A stretch of DNA of 64,000 bases, taken from positions 3,065,422 to 3,129,421 of the forward strand of contig JANVCC010000130.1 of assembly GCA_025345505.1 (NCBI GenBank). The letters run 5' to 3'. Positions 50,901 through 63,814 of this stretch are shown here, piece by piece. Source of the stretch: Todiramphus chloris collaris (taxonomy: Eukaryota > Chordata > Aves > Coraciiformes > Alcedinidae). The notes under the pieces are model-generated. The model was given only the letters and a program-made list of their open reading frames with translations, had not been told where the DNA came from and searched no databases. Each line of letters begins with the position of its first letter. Within the stretch, counting starts at the first letter, position 1. Both the position numbers and the translations under genes were made by a program.

Positions 50901-53900
50901 AAATGTATATAGGAATACCGCACTTCAGAGACACAGGGCTGCAGGGACTATTCACACTGATAAACAGAAGACTGGTAAGACAGCTAAAGGCAGCAACAAA
51001 ATATAAATAGGCTTTTTTTTTTTTATTATTCCCTCCTGCTTTTGCTTTTCATTTAGAATTGCTTCCTTTTGTTCTGCAGGACAATGAGGTGCTTGTGCCC
51101 TTTCTCCCCGTCCCATTGGCATATTTTGGGCAGATGATATTTATCTGTGATTGTGATTATACAGTGCTTCATTGTTTCTTGGGTGCTTTGTAAACGCATT
51201 AAGATAAGTCAGCATACTGGGGAAAAGACTGTTCTGCAAGAGATAAACCACGCTGTTTCACAGGGATACATGAATTTGACCATATTGTCCACAAATGACC
51301 AGTACAAACGAATTTATGGCTTCATAGAAAACATAAACACTATGCTAAAGATGCATACATCTGGCATCAGTAGAGTGGGGACGTGACTTATATGGGAAGT
51401 TCTCCAGAACTGAGATCATCTCTATATTTCCTGTTGTCTTTATGATAATTGCCACCAGGCAATATGCTTTGAGATCAAAGATGCTATCATAATACTAAAA
51501 CAATTAGATTAATAAAAAGATCCCTATGCTCCCAGTCAGCAAGCAGAGGACTTCTGCTATGGAAATATTTGGGTGATGTCAACTCATTACAAAAGCCTCC
51601 TTTACAGTGAATAATGAAGACGTAAGCTGCAGGAAATAACATAGTCCATTTTTTCCCACAGCCTAAAATCCCCAGTTTCTGGTGGAATTAGGAGCCAGCT
51701 CCATTTATTGAAGCCTGATCTACCTTGTACTTGAATTATTGCTCAAAGAAGAAATCCCACAAGAGCGCATCTGCCAGTGTCTTAAGCTGATGCTGCTATC
51801 TGGCTTCTCCAAGGCACTGAGAGTTCCCTCACTGGAGCGAAGGACTGGAACTATTACCCATGTGCAATGCTGGGCAGCACTCGTCTGCTGCCTTTGAATG
51901 TAAATAGTTACAGCGCACACAAATGTACACAATCAGACCAGCATGTGTAAAAGAATTGCCCGTGAGGATCTGAACTAGGCTGGGATCTTTTACGTGGCAG
52001 TCTCCAGCAGGAGTTCCTCTAGGTTAGGCAGGCATGGCCCTTGTAATCCTCTCAGGCTCTAGTGCTTGGCTTTTGTGAACTGGTGAAGTCCCAAAGGCAT
52101 CACACAGAGCAGAGAGAAGGAATTAAAGGGAAGTGGGAGCTCAGGATTTAACCTGGGCATTTACATGGACATGCTGCTGTGATGCTGACCGACAGCTACA
52201 AGAGTTTGCCCTGCTTGTTCTTAAGTTTTGAAGACCCTGTCAGCGATGGTGGTTGCACATAGTGAAATAGCAACAATTAACCATTTCACAGAGAGCTTGC
52301 CCAAGAAGAATCTGTACCCACAGCTTCAAAGTAAGACCTTTCTCAGAATGGTCGCCTTCTAAAACACCACTTTTAACAGCAGTGCTTTTAACAGCCCTGC
52401 TTCCCAAGAACCAGGTTTTCCGAAACAGTTCTGCTGAGCTTTTCATGCAGAATGCCACAGGCTTCCAAATTCAAACGGGAGCTTAGCAAAACTAAATGTT
52501 GCTGTCAGTGTATCTCTACCATATGAGGGCTTTTCTCTTTCTTTGCTTACAATGCAGCCTCTAAGTTCAAAGTGCAAGAGGCATTACTTCCTGCAAATGG
52601 TTCGTGATAAGGGCACATATCTATTTAGTTTAGATGACACTTCATTTCTAAACCACTTAGTCAGAAGCCATTTTGTGGGAAAAGCAGATTTTTAGAAACA
52701 CTACAGTATTGCAGGGTTTCCTGGAAATACGCTCTGAATTCACACTCAGGGTCACAGCAGAGGTGCTCTTGTGATCTCAGACCGCGTGCCCATGAAGGGC
52801 ATATTGTCATAGTCTCCTCATCATCTTTCTCCTCCTATCCAAAAAAAACATGCTCGATTTCTTCGGCTGCGTGACAACTATTCGGAAGTGCATGCTTAGT
52901 CAGAGCTTACTGCCCTTCCTCGCACATTCTGCTGGTGTTTTATATAGATAGAAGCGGGATGTGAGAAAGAGGTGAGGGAATGCCTAGCCAAGGACTACTG
53001 ATGTCTTTCACATGAGAATCCTCTCCTGCTACTGCAGCTGGTGCTATTCCCCTTGGTGCTTGTAAACATCCTCAGTGTGGATGTGAGGGAGGTCCTGGGG
53101 ACACCTCCGTGGTGTACACGATGGGCATTTGGCAATGCCTTGGTGCCTTATCAGAGGGCTGGTAACTGGCCTATAGCTACCATGCCAAAAGTGCCCCTGA
53201 AGCACCGTGGAGTCCATAGGCATGGAAACAGAAGTTAATTTGCTATCATATCAACCTGTAAGGATTACAGAGTGCTTCCAGGGATGATGCAGTCTACCTC
53301 TCCTGCAGGCACTGCTGCTGACCTCATCTGGGAAAGGTGACTCCAGCCACAGCCAGAAGCAGGAGAAAAAGAGCCAACAGCTCTTTCCCCCTAACATAGA
53401 GTGGAGGAAAGAGGCTGAAGCTTATGACGATGGAAAGGATTTTAAACCAGGTCTCCAGCTCTCTTCTAAGAATGACACAGTGCATGAACAGGATCCGAAA
53501 CATCATTGTTTGTGCACCACAGGAAAAATGCCAATCCAGTGCTTTAGGACCCTCCCCCCTCCTTCAGCCAGTTTCTATCAAAGGCTCAGCAACTGCGGGA
53601 GCCTAGAAAATGGAAGATCATTAAATCTCTGCTTGGTTTCAAAACCCCACTGCCGCCAGGGAACAGAGGGATTTTTTTTTTAAATGCCTTTAAAATATAA
53701 GTTGTCATTGAAAGGGCCTGCTCAGCTTGGCTCAGTTTTGTGCAGATAATTACATACTTCTCCCTTTGCTTTGCTGATGAGGCTGGTACCGACAACTGCG
53801 CTGGTCAATGAGGCTAAGTGCTGAGTCGGGACAGCCACCTCCCTCCTCTGTCACCCTGCAAAAGTCACCTCCCTGCTCTGGTGTGATCCCCATGGCTGGG

Positions 53901-54469
53901 AACTCCCTCCTGCATGAAATATTCTCCTTTTAGCACTCACAGGCAACTCTGAGTGCCAGATACATACAGCTCTGGGTCTTCTGCAAGGAGGCAATGTGAT
54001 TTTGCCCTGTGGCCACCAGCTGCATGCAGCTCACAGGGCAGTTGTAGGCTAAAATATCTGGTTATCTTACAAGGCTTCTCTCTGCATCAAGACAGACGTC
54101 GTCTCGTGCAGGAGGAGGAGGTGACAGCAGCTTGTCACAAGACTCATGTATACAATAGAAGCAGCATCAGGAACGGGGCTTTTCTTTCAAATGTATTTCA
54201 CTGAAAGAAAGGTTTCCTCTACCTACTTGCAGAGTATGGGCCAAGGAAGATGTGTAGATCTCAGTGAAGCCAGCTGAGTAACCTTGCATCTGCAGTCATG
54301 GGAGCATATTAGACTTCAATGGACTTAATTTAAATTGCCTTTTTTTTTTTTCTTTCGGAAAGAAGTAACAGCAAACTATGCAAACTATGCAGAAAATACC
54401 TTACTGTTGCTACTGAGAACCTGTTTTCTAGAGTGTAGTATAATAACATCTACTAACTTTTCCTAAAAC

Positions 54470-55221
54470 TGTCCTGGTTTGAGCTAAGATGGAACTAATT
54501 CTGCTCAGTGATTTTACTTTTCAGCTGTCTCTTCTAAGAGACTGCACTTTCTGAAGTTAATGGCATATTTTTGCAGACAATGTCTGCTTTTAGATGTGAA
54601 AGTGTTTGATTATAGTTACTACAAAGGACTGGTGTGCAGAAAGGCCTCTTTCTTATACTTGCTTCTATAGAAAACAAGGTCACTGGTAAATATTTTGTAT
54701 CACGTTGGGGATGCAGAAAGAAAAATGTCACACTTATGTGGAGGAACAGACAGGACAGGTGACCCTAAACTGACCAGCAAAATATTCTATTCCATATACA
54801 TCATATTCAGTGTTAAGCTGAGGAGTGACAAGGGTTGATCCCTCTTCTTCAATGGCTGGTGAGGACTCTGTCCATTTTTCTGCCTTTGACCTCAGTCTGT
54901 ATGTTCCTGAATCCAGTTCTGGAATCCAGCTCCTGAATCCAGTTTCTGCCTGCTGCTGAGTCCATTCTGGGACTTCCCCAGTACCTACTGCACATCATCA
55001 ATGGTGACAGTGATGGTATTGCCATGGGGGGGATTGGATTCAGTATTGAATTTGTATATATTTCTTTTTTATTATTATTTATTAAAGCTGGTTTAGTTTT
55101 ATTTTCCAATCTATGAATCTCTCTCCCTTATTCCCTTTTTCTTCCCCTTTGGGAAGGGAAAGGGGATAACAGAAAGCATCTGTCATTTGTCTAGTGGCCG
55201 GCCCAGCCCTAAACCTTGACA
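54470..55221 (+). mobile_element. Solo LTR of the same family (copy 2, ISX intron 2)
   Basis: This 752-bp element starts TGTCCTGGTTTGAG and ends CCTTGACA, and aligns end to end with the copy at 39291-40010. The ATTAAA poly(A) signal is kept (55081-55086), but the TATA box position reads TGTTAA (54811-54816), so promoter function is probably lost. It is flanked by AAAC on both sides (54466-54469 and 55222-55225), a possible short target-site duplication. It is also antisense to ISX. The two LTRs are not the ends of one provirus: about 14.5 kb separates them, including ISX exon 3. Confidence 0.88.
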
Positions 55222-55564
55222 AAACTCAACTTAAAGCAGTTTTTGTCACATGCTACTAATAAATTGCTATCTGTCCATTAGGAACTAGTTCAAGTACCAC
55301 ACTTCCTTCTTAGCCTAAAGTCTCTGTGCAACATATTGCCAAAATATATTTGCATTGTTCTTTGCTTTGGCTAAGGGGGAGACTGCTGTTTACCAGTGCT
55401 CACAAGTAATTAAATTAAGAGAACTACCAATATGACCAGGCTTGAAAATTATGCCCAACACATCCTGCATGGCAGACCTATTGCACACTGACACTGCCTG
55501 TGCGCATGCTGATGACTGTACAGCAGGTCCAAGGTGTACAGAACACATCAAGCTGATTCGGCAC

Positions 55565-55650
55565 GTTCAGCAGCCTCGCTCCCCGCATTGTGCAACGCCC
55601 GCTTACCAGGAAACGGGCATTGCACAACTTGGGGAGTGAGGCTGCTGAAC
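55565..55650. repeat. Near-perfect 86-nt hairpin (37-nt arms, 12-nt loop)
   Basis: The left arm (55565-55601, starting GTTCAGCAGCCTC) and the right arm (55614-55650, ending GCTGCTGAAC) are reverse complements. Of 37 pairs, 32 are Watson-Crick, two are G-U wobbles and three are mismatches. The loop is 12 nt. Pairing quality is about equal on either strand. It lies 280 bp past the exon 2 donor within ISX intron 2, so it would be transcribed in the ISX pre-mRNA. It could be a pre-miRNA-like RNA, a small palindromic DNA-transposon remnant, or a chance foldback. I recognise no known microRNA seed family. Confidence 0.8.
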
Positions 55651-55929
55651 ATGGTACTCCATAGATTGCCACCCCAAGTAGGAGGGCAATAAACACCCCA
55701 AGCAGTCTCTATCACTAAAATTGGTAGGGTTGGCAGGTCTGAGCTAGATCGTTAGCTCAAAGGGTGAGTCTCCATGTTTTTGATGGCAAGACTGAAGAAC
55801 CATCCCTGTGACTCAGCCAGTAGAAATATTTGTGACCTCTGTTGCTAGGTATTGCCATGTACATTAACGTAAGATAACAGCCGTGGGTTTGGGTACTCTG
55901 GGAGAAAATGTGGATATAGAGGCACTCAC

Positions 55930-56145
55930 CATTAAGTGGATGGTCCACTGGGAAATCGCATAGCTGATCTTCCTCTTCCTTGTGTTTTCTTTTGCCTTCT
56001 AGGTGTTCACATCCTCTGTCCCTACCCAGGAGGGAAGCTGCTGCCTGCACTTTGCTTGCCCTGGCTATGGGTGTAGCACATGCGGTCGGGAGAAGCATTT
56101 TGGCTGAAGGTAAGTCACAGTCTAGGTGACTTCCGCTGCTGGAAT
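55930..56145 (-). CDS. ISX: ISX coding exon 2 (acidic/basic linker before the homeodomain)
   Basis: This exon encodes residues 58-129. It starts after a CACAG acceptor (AG at 56147-56146) and ends at a GTGAGT donor (from 55929). It enters and leaves in phase 1, so the 216 bp could be skipped without a frameshift. The encoded linker has no known domain: a serine-rich start (SSSGSH), an alanine-rich middle (QAAAS, around 91-95), then a charged patch GKRKHKEEEDQ (108-118) that may serve as a nuclear-localisation signal (inference). From memory of the human protein, the region before the homeodomain is about 50 residues shorter, so most of the extra length of this protein lies here. A second in-frame AG follows TTACCTTC a little inside the exon and could give a shorter form. 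The open frame, both splice sites and the phase match support the exon; RNA evidence would settle its exact ends. Confidence 0.8.
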
Positions 56146-59100
56146 CTGTGAAGGACAAAGAACAAGACAGCTTTGAATAAAGCAACTTTTGTTCAGTGCA
56201 GCATCCAGTTTGTGTGGAAAAAAAAAACAAACATGAATGTGGTCTAGATATTTTAGCATTCAAACCTGACCGTATTTAATGTGGCCTTAATCCTTCTGTT
56301 CTGGGCATCAGTGCCAAGATGACCCTGTGTTGCAGGGGCATGGTACTGGTGAATTTGATGCCAAAATCTAGCCTGTTCTCTGCTTTCTTCCATCTTGAAA
56401 CTTTTAATGGTCCTTGTGGAAGATTTTCAAAAAAGGACTATAGAAGTAAGGAGATAGCATCAAATGATTGAGAAAGCTCATCTTCCCTGTCAGTATCCAG
56501 ACTGGTAGCTGCCATTTCATAATAACTCAGAAATACAATAGGAGTGGAGTTGCTCTGATACTCTGTCAGCAAAATCACCATGGAATTTTCTGTTCACCAA
56601 AGGCTTTTAAAAAACTGGTCCTTTCTTAAATGTGCCTGTAGGTATATCTACCCTATGGGAAGATGGGCCATAGAATAGGCTAAAGGTCAATGTATTCCCT
56701 GATTCAGGTCCATTTATCCTTTCTTCTACACCTGGGTTGTCTGCTGCTCAGATTTAGGCATTGGTTAATTCTAATGGCAGCCTTTGCCCGGGCAGTCAAC
56801 ATTTCCTATCTGCCTTTGTGACAGGTGACACTGTTGATATCTAGGAAGGTACTGATGGCCAACTCATCTTCATGAAATCAGCTGCATGGTCTTGTTGACA
56901 CGACAAACATAAGAGAAGTGCATATTGTCCCATTTTCATGAAGTGCAGCCCTAAGGTTACCTTAGAGTAGAGCATGGCAGTTATAAACAATCGCAGTGGG
57001 AGCTCAGCAGTAACCAGTAGTGACACATGCTAGGACACCTGACCCTGAAAGTTGATGAAATTAGTCACAGAAGCTATGATCTTCCTTCTGCCATGCTGTT
57101 GCTTTATTACTAACATCATGATCTTTGTGTGTAGCAGGGGCACTGCAAAGATCTTTCAGATTAGTTTTCTGCCCTCATGAATGTCACATGAGTCCTTACT
57201 CATCCGTATAAAGGTAAGAGCCCTTGCAAAGATATGCACTGAAATATGATATGTTGGGGGAAGCCTCATGGTTCAAGGCAGCGAGCTGTCTGTGGCTGTT
57301 AGCATCTCAAGAGAGATATACCAAATGCTCCCGTCCTCTTACCTCCTCTTTTCTACATCAAAGCCTCACCACAAGCCTCCGTTCTGAGTGCTTTATGCAC
57401 TGTCTTTGGTAGATGCAATCAAGGCTCAGGCCTGACTCTTCCGAGGCAAGGCAACTGGGTCTGTGCTGCTTTAACGGCAAACCTAGAACTTGATCTAGTT
57501 TTCCTCCATGCCTGGATTTCTTTGCTTGGAAAGGCAGAGCAAGAGGTAAGACATAAGCAAAATGGACCCACTGGGGAATCTAGGTTCCATTGTTAGCCTT
57601 ACTCTGAAGTGAATGTGACAGCACTTGCTTGTCTGCTGTTGCCACCAAAGAACACTAAAATTTTAATGCAATAATAGGCTGTACTCCTGAGAAGACACCT
57701 ACACCAAGGCTCTGGGATTTGCAGCACCTGTGGCTGTTCCTCTCTTCCCTGTGATAACTAAATAGCAGCAGATGTGAACATCAACAGGTTATACTGAAAG
57801 AAATTCCATTTATTAACACGTTTTACTTCTGATGCAGTATCGAGCATTGGCAAAGCATCTAACTTTTTAGATTCGTCAGAGTTTCTTTTTCTGAACAAAT
57901 AACAAGTCCTATTTGTAACCAGCCTTGAAGCAATGATAATTATAACATCTGGAGACAAAGTGCCCAACTCTTGCCCTCAGTAAAAGCTCACATGATAGGA
58001 ATTTTACAGAGGGCTGACACTGACATGAAGAAAATGCAGTTACAAGAGCTCTGAAAATTAGCCAAAGCCTCATGTCAATAAAGGATGATTGTTCAAATGT
58101 TACCTTTTGAAATTATCACCAATCTTTGGGTAAACTTTTAAACACAATTGCATGTGCCCAGTCATGCTGACCTTAAAAACCTGGTAGGAGGCCCACCTCT
58201 GTGTTTGAGGCGTATTGTGCAAAATGGGACTCATTTAATTCCTTTAGGATCAAATAGCTTTGAGGCTTCTGGTGAGAAAACAGCTGAGGATTTGAACAAT
58301 ATTTGTGGGATAAAGGTGAAGCATAGACCTGGGAGTGGTCACTAGCATGGGGCTAGGATTAAATTATTTGCTCAAGAATGATTTGCTCACAGGGTATCAG
58401 TGTCAGCATAGGTTCTTAGCCCAGGATTTCTATCTCATTCCCCCATCCCTAAATTAAGGAGTAGTTGTACTCCCTTACTAGATGTGATGTTGCAAAAATT
58501 AATATGTTGCAGAATTGATGGTCCTTATACAGTTCAGTAATGAATAACACCAGGGAACCTGACCAAGATACTCTTATGGGCAGTGATTAAAGCTTTCTAA
58601 GAATTACAATGGCATTTTCTAAATTATAGAAGACTTTTCACAGGTCTTTATCCTTCATACACCACTTTTCTCCTGAAAATTTTTCTCTGAGATGCTCACA
58701 TATCCCAGTGGTGAGCACAACTTATATATGAGCATGGATAGAATAATTATAGACTGAAGAATAGAAAACAGGGAGGGAATGGGAAACTGTCCTAGGCAGA
58801 TGGGAAAATACCAGTGTCTCTGTGAACTGGTGAAAAGGAGTGGGAGGTTCTATTGTTTGAGGTCAAAGAAGCAAATTAGATTGGCATGAACCTTAAAGAG
58901 AGTCTGGAAAAATCAGGAAAGTTTTCTGGAGGATAAGATTGAAGGTAGATGATACTGAGTTTAAAAGATATATCTGTGAGTTAGAAGCCCCAGGGTTTAG
59001 TCCTGTTTGCACTGCAACCTTCTCCGGTGCTTATTGTCTTGAATGAGCAAGGACACGGTCTAAAGTGGTAGCTCTTTAGGCCACCCAGCACTTTTCAGTA

Positions 59101-60402
59101 CATTTTCATGTGACTCCAGCAGAGAGCTCTGAAAAATACCTATGAATTGGCATGAGGTAAAATTTTATCCAGGGAAGCAGTTTTGTTCTGTTTTGTTTCA
59201 CAGACATGACTTTAACTTGTATCTCAAAATGGTTTTTTTTGTCTTGACTTTCAGTTGCTTAGTAAAGGATGGGAAATTTCAGGAAAGATAGCAAGACTTC
59301 TTTTTGGAAGAAGAAGGTTATTTCAGATGGCCTAAGTTCCATTTAAGCCTTTTTGTGTAATCACTGGAGAGAGACAGACCTGTTGTAGGCATAAGGCTTA
59401 TGATTTTAGGACCTTACCAAGGCTATGAACAGGCAAGAGTCTGTCACTGCGAAGTGAAAGCTTTTTATTTGCTGTTTTTCTCTTGCTTCTGTATCTTTCT
59501 AGTTCTTTTTCTCTTTAGGTGATTTGTTTTTTCTTGTAAGAGGTGGGGCGATTTGGTGATATTGGCCAGGTGGTATCTGTTCAGTTATATTCCTTCAGCT
59601 GTTTCCTCTTTTGCAATAAAGCTGGGCGGAGTGTTGCTAAGGGTGAAGTAAACAATCACCATATTGACATTTGTATGGGAAACAGCAGTTGTATTCCTAT
59701 TAATTTGCATATCCTTATCATAATGGGGCATAACACAGGTAGAATGACAAAATGACTGCAATTGTTACTGCTTTTACTATTAATTTCCCAGGTGTAACAT
59801 CCTCATCCCAAGCTCTCCTTGAGTTGATAAAGGACCTGTTGTTGGAAAGTCACTGGCAGAAACTGGGGGAGTAATGAACATTATTTCAGATGTACTTTCA
59901 AGCACATTGAAACAACTTTCCAGGGATTTCAGAAGGATTTCTTCTGAAATAGGCCTGCTAGTCTTCTCTAGTTAAAATGAAAAAGTTGGCACTAAGGAAG
60001 AGATCAGCACTTGCAGGGTGTTTATTTGTGTCCCTTGCAAAGGGCACGGTTACCCTTTCTAGGTACTGTGACAGAAAGAAGAGAGGGTTCATTATTCCTG
60101 TTTCAACTGGGTAAGAGTCTTTAAAAAAGTCAAAAAATTTCAGTAGCCTTCAGATCAACACCTGCAATTCCAGGTCATCTAGTAGTTGTGTTTGTGCAGA
60201 AAACTCACAAATGGCTAATACTGCAACTGAGAAGTTGCACACTCTTGGGAAGGCTGCACACTCCTTATTCCATGTCCCACTGGAATTACACTCACAAAAA
60301 TCTGTGAATTTAGGAGTCAAGCCTGGAGACCTCCTCATAAATGATCAAGTCCTGCCCCAGCCTTCCATGAGAGGCTGGCACTGTTAATATCCTTTTTGTC
60401 AA

Positions 60403-60490
60403 AGAACTGTAGAGTAATTTAGGTTAGAAGCAACTTCTAGATATCATGTGGTCCAGCACTCCTGGGTTTTCTTGGGAAAGGACTCCAGGA
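60403..60490 (-). mobile_element. Very old CR1 3' tail in ISX intron 1
   Basis: This short, diverged piece reads (plus) ACTGTAGAGTAATTTAGGTT, then AGAAGCAACTTCTAGATATC and ATGTGGTCCAGCACTC. It lines up with the reverse complement of a CR1 3' end (ATCATTTAGGTTGGAA..., then GATCAT..GTCCAAC). Only the 3' 90 bp or so can be recognised. Confidence 0.55.
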
Positions 60491-63410
60491 TAAGATTTGT
60501 ATCCCTCATTTCTGACATTCTACACCTTCTGGTCCCCTGGTTCTAACCACCTCCTTAGTTCTTAATGGCTAGATTTAGACTTCAGGACAAGTGTGATCTT
60601 GGTACCTAGTCTGCTTAGGTCAGCAGATGAGCTGGAGGATAATTTCTGGTCTGGGTATTTACTTTATGGTAGCCATGAGTATTTGTGTGGTGCCAGTTCT
60701 TTCTCTCGGCTTGGCTCAGATGCATACCATATGGGATTTGGGAAATGTTCTTAAAATCCATAATAAGATACATCTCAGCCATCACCTGTGGTACTTCTCT
60801 TTGCTACTGCTGAACAGTTCTGGGAAAGCAGCTGGATTTGTGTCCCCTCCTGGAATTCCTGACAAGTTCCCTATCCCTTTTCAGTTCCCTGACCTTGGCC
60901 ATCATCAAGCTAAATTAGATATGGATCACTATTTGCACAACTTATTTAATGCCAGTGTTATGTGGCATAAAGTTGAATGACTTTGATGAAATACAGCAAT
61001 TATCCCAATATGTATACAGCATAGGGCATTGCACTTATGAAATAAATAAACCTTATCTGCAAAAATTGGCAGTTCTGCTGTGAAGGAAAGGGTAAGAAGC
61101 TTAGGTGCTTCTTTTGGTGTTAGTAAGAAATCAACAGTGAAAAAGCTTCATTTTCATTCTCTGTTTTAAACATCCTTGATTAATTGCAAAAGAAACATAA
61201 ACCACTTTGGAATATCTCTTCAGCTTTCCAGTTTTCCTGGCTCCAGTGACAGTTAAGTGAATCTTTATGTGTATATATTTTTTTCATTAGTTAACATTTT
61301 ACATTGCCTTAAGTTTAATAATCCAGCCTGGCTTTCTAGCAGAGGACAGAAAAGTGACTACACTCTCTTGCTACAACTACAGTCTCTTTCCAGCTAGGTG
61401 ATGAAGCGAAGTCAAAGGCAAGTCCTGTCTGTTCTGCCTGCATTGCTTTCAAGGTGAAAAACTGACTGTACTATCAGGTGGAGCAATTTGGGATGAGACA
61501 GTACTGGCAGAGCAGTAATGCAATCCTAGGAACCCACTGCAGCCTGCATACAGATTTGTCAAGCCTTGTGCTTGGAGTGGCACACTTAGCTGAGGCACAC
61601 ACTGAGACAGGGCTGCAATGTATTGATTGTGAAACAGACAATATAAAAAGTTCCTGTCTCTGCCGTGCTTCTCTTGTTCACAGAGAAGAGTCTCGTGTTG
61701 TTAAAATGCAGTTCTATGGTCCATGTTATGAACAGCACTGACTTCATTTTCAGTGGTGTTATCTGTCTCACTTTGGATCCAGTGGCACAAAATGACTGCC
61801 ACGGGCCCTCTGGGAAGGACTTTCAGCTCACAAAAACTCACTCTCATAGAGCCCACAGCAGTATTTTCCCCCACTTCAGAATCTGGCACCTGGGTTTCTT
61901 CAGCAAACGGGCCCCATTACAATTTGCACCAGCATCAGCTATGTCCTTGTCCACCCCTACAAACTACCAAGCTCTTGCTTGTTTCAGGACTGTATTTAAA
62001 ACATGGCTTGGGTCTGCTGTTGTTCAGGTCCAACCTGCACTGGCAACTTTAGGAAACCTCTAAGTGCTGTGGTCCTTCAACAGTACTGGTAGTGAAACAG
62101 CCTTCAGCAGCCTTGTCTATCTTTGAAGCTGCCCTTTATTTGAGAAGCCGTTTGGACATCCAGGTGGCCTCGAGAAGTCCTATCCAACCTGAAATTATTG
62201 TATGGCTCTGTGAAAATCCAGTACCACACTATCCCTCTTCCCTGTACACAGATTTACGTGGAAAGGTGCAGGTGCTGGCACAAAGGCAGTGTTTGGATAC
62301 TCAGCATTGTGATGCTTGGGGCTCCCAGGGCTGTGAGCTGGCTTCACCCCACAGTCAGGAAACAAGCTCTGTACAGAGAGCGTGAAGTTACTCTGTGTCA
62401 GAGGTGAACAAGAAAGTGCAAATCTTGTGCAAAGCATTGCTGTGAGCCACTGTTAGTGGTTAGTGAGTTACAAGCTCAGCTGGTAACTAACATTACACTA
62501 GTGAACATTGTGCTCACTTCACTGTAGTTTCCTTCCTGATTTAAGTCTTGTTTGCTTTTCAGTCCAGGTCGGTATCCAGTTTGGACATAAAAAGAGCTGA
62601 AACTATGCGAATAAGCAATGGTTACTTGGGCTGCCGGGTTTTTGGAAGAGGACTCTCTCCCTTAGTACCAGGTGGTTCGTACAGTATCCTGGGAAATGGA
62701 GTCCTGATCCATGAAAGGATCTCTCTGTGTTACAAAAAGTAAAGTGTAGCATTAAGCACTTGAAAAGCAGTTGAGCAAGAGGTGAGTGAAAATTTTCTGT
62801 CAAAACTACAGGTCATTTTTTAGTTAAGTGGAAGTGTTTGTATACATAAACCATCTCCTTTTCATGGAAGATGTAGATTAAAAAAGAAGAAGAAATGCTA
62901 AATCCAGAAAATGTTGGTCATTGATCTTAGTTTAAGGAAAAAAAAAATGAAAATTTCTGTGGGGGTAAAAGTTCTCTCAAGATCAAAGTAGCTAAACCTA
63001 AGGAAACTGAAGTCCAAACGGCTAATGCACTTGCTGTTTTGCTAAGATTGAAGTAATGCTAGTTTTCTACTATCTGGTTTTATTTAGTTCTTTAAAGGAC
63101 CTAGTGTCCATGATGATAAGGAGAAATGATTAAACAAAAATGCTTTCTCTTTTCTTGTTCCAGCAATTGAGTTCTAACGCTCCTTCGCTACCATTACCCT
63201 TACAGACCATTCCTCCTGCTTGAGGATGAGCGGGCAGATTTATCAGAAAATGGTACTGATAGGAGATTTGTCTTTAATTCCAGACAACACTCAGCTCTTA
63301 ATAGAAGTTAAACTCCAACAACTTCATTAAGCTGCAGCAGTTTTAGGGTAGCTTCCTGATTTCGAATGCCTCTTCTTCCTTAGGACAGGCAATTCTGGGG
63401 GTTTTTTGTT

Positions 63411-63438
63411 GTTTTGTTTTGCTTTGTTTTGTTTTTTT
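63411..63438. repeat. T/G-rich simple repeat
   Basis: (GTTTT)n-like tract in ISX intron 1, about 370 bp from the exon 1 donor. Confidence 0.85.
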
Positions 63439-63814
63439 AAAGAGCAACAGCATTGTTTTTTAAAGGGAAAGACACCAGGATGTTGTATTTTTTTACAATA
63501 AACACTTCTTACCGAAGATAGATACCTGCAATAACTGTTCAGGCTGCATGCCCATCTCTCCAATGACACTGGGGCTTCATAATGTACAAAGTCCCACCAA
63601 AGGCTGATAGCAGAGCCCAGTCTACTGCAGGGTTGAGAACAAATTATTTTTAAAATATTATTTCTGTGTATATAATGAATGATTTGTACCTGATGAGGGA
63701 ATTCCCAGACTCCTACAAAAGCTAAAGAATAAAAATTCTACATAATCAACCAGGATAGGTTTAGTGGTTAAAAAGAAAGAAGCATTTTCATTAAGTATTT
63801 TAACTGGTACTTAC

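Larger units (their letters stand above)
42792..55929 (-). other. ISX intron 2 (13.1 kb)
   Basis: This is the largest ISX intron. It contains an old CR1 tail (47798-47955), a solo LTR (54470-55221), a strong hairpin (55565-55650) and A-rich simple repeats (45803-45842 and near 48909). The stretches 42792-45800, 45850-47797, 47956-54469 and 55222-55564 carry no recognisable gene. An open frame of 156 codons at 45272-45742 (minus) matches no family I know and is treated as chance. Confidence 0.85.
56146..63814 (-). other. ISX intron 1 (7.7 kb)
   Basis: As the first intron it is a likely place for regulatory elements, but I cannot point to a specific one. It holds an old CR1 tail (about 60403-60490) and a T/G-rich simple repeat (63411-63438). 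I see no additional exon with convincing coding features. Confidence 0.85.

Noticed and set aside
39291-55221. The two LTRs as the ends of one provirus
   Set aside because: They are about 14.5 kb apart, enclose ISX exon 3 and show no retroviral gag, pol or env remnants between them; two independent solo LTRs fit better.
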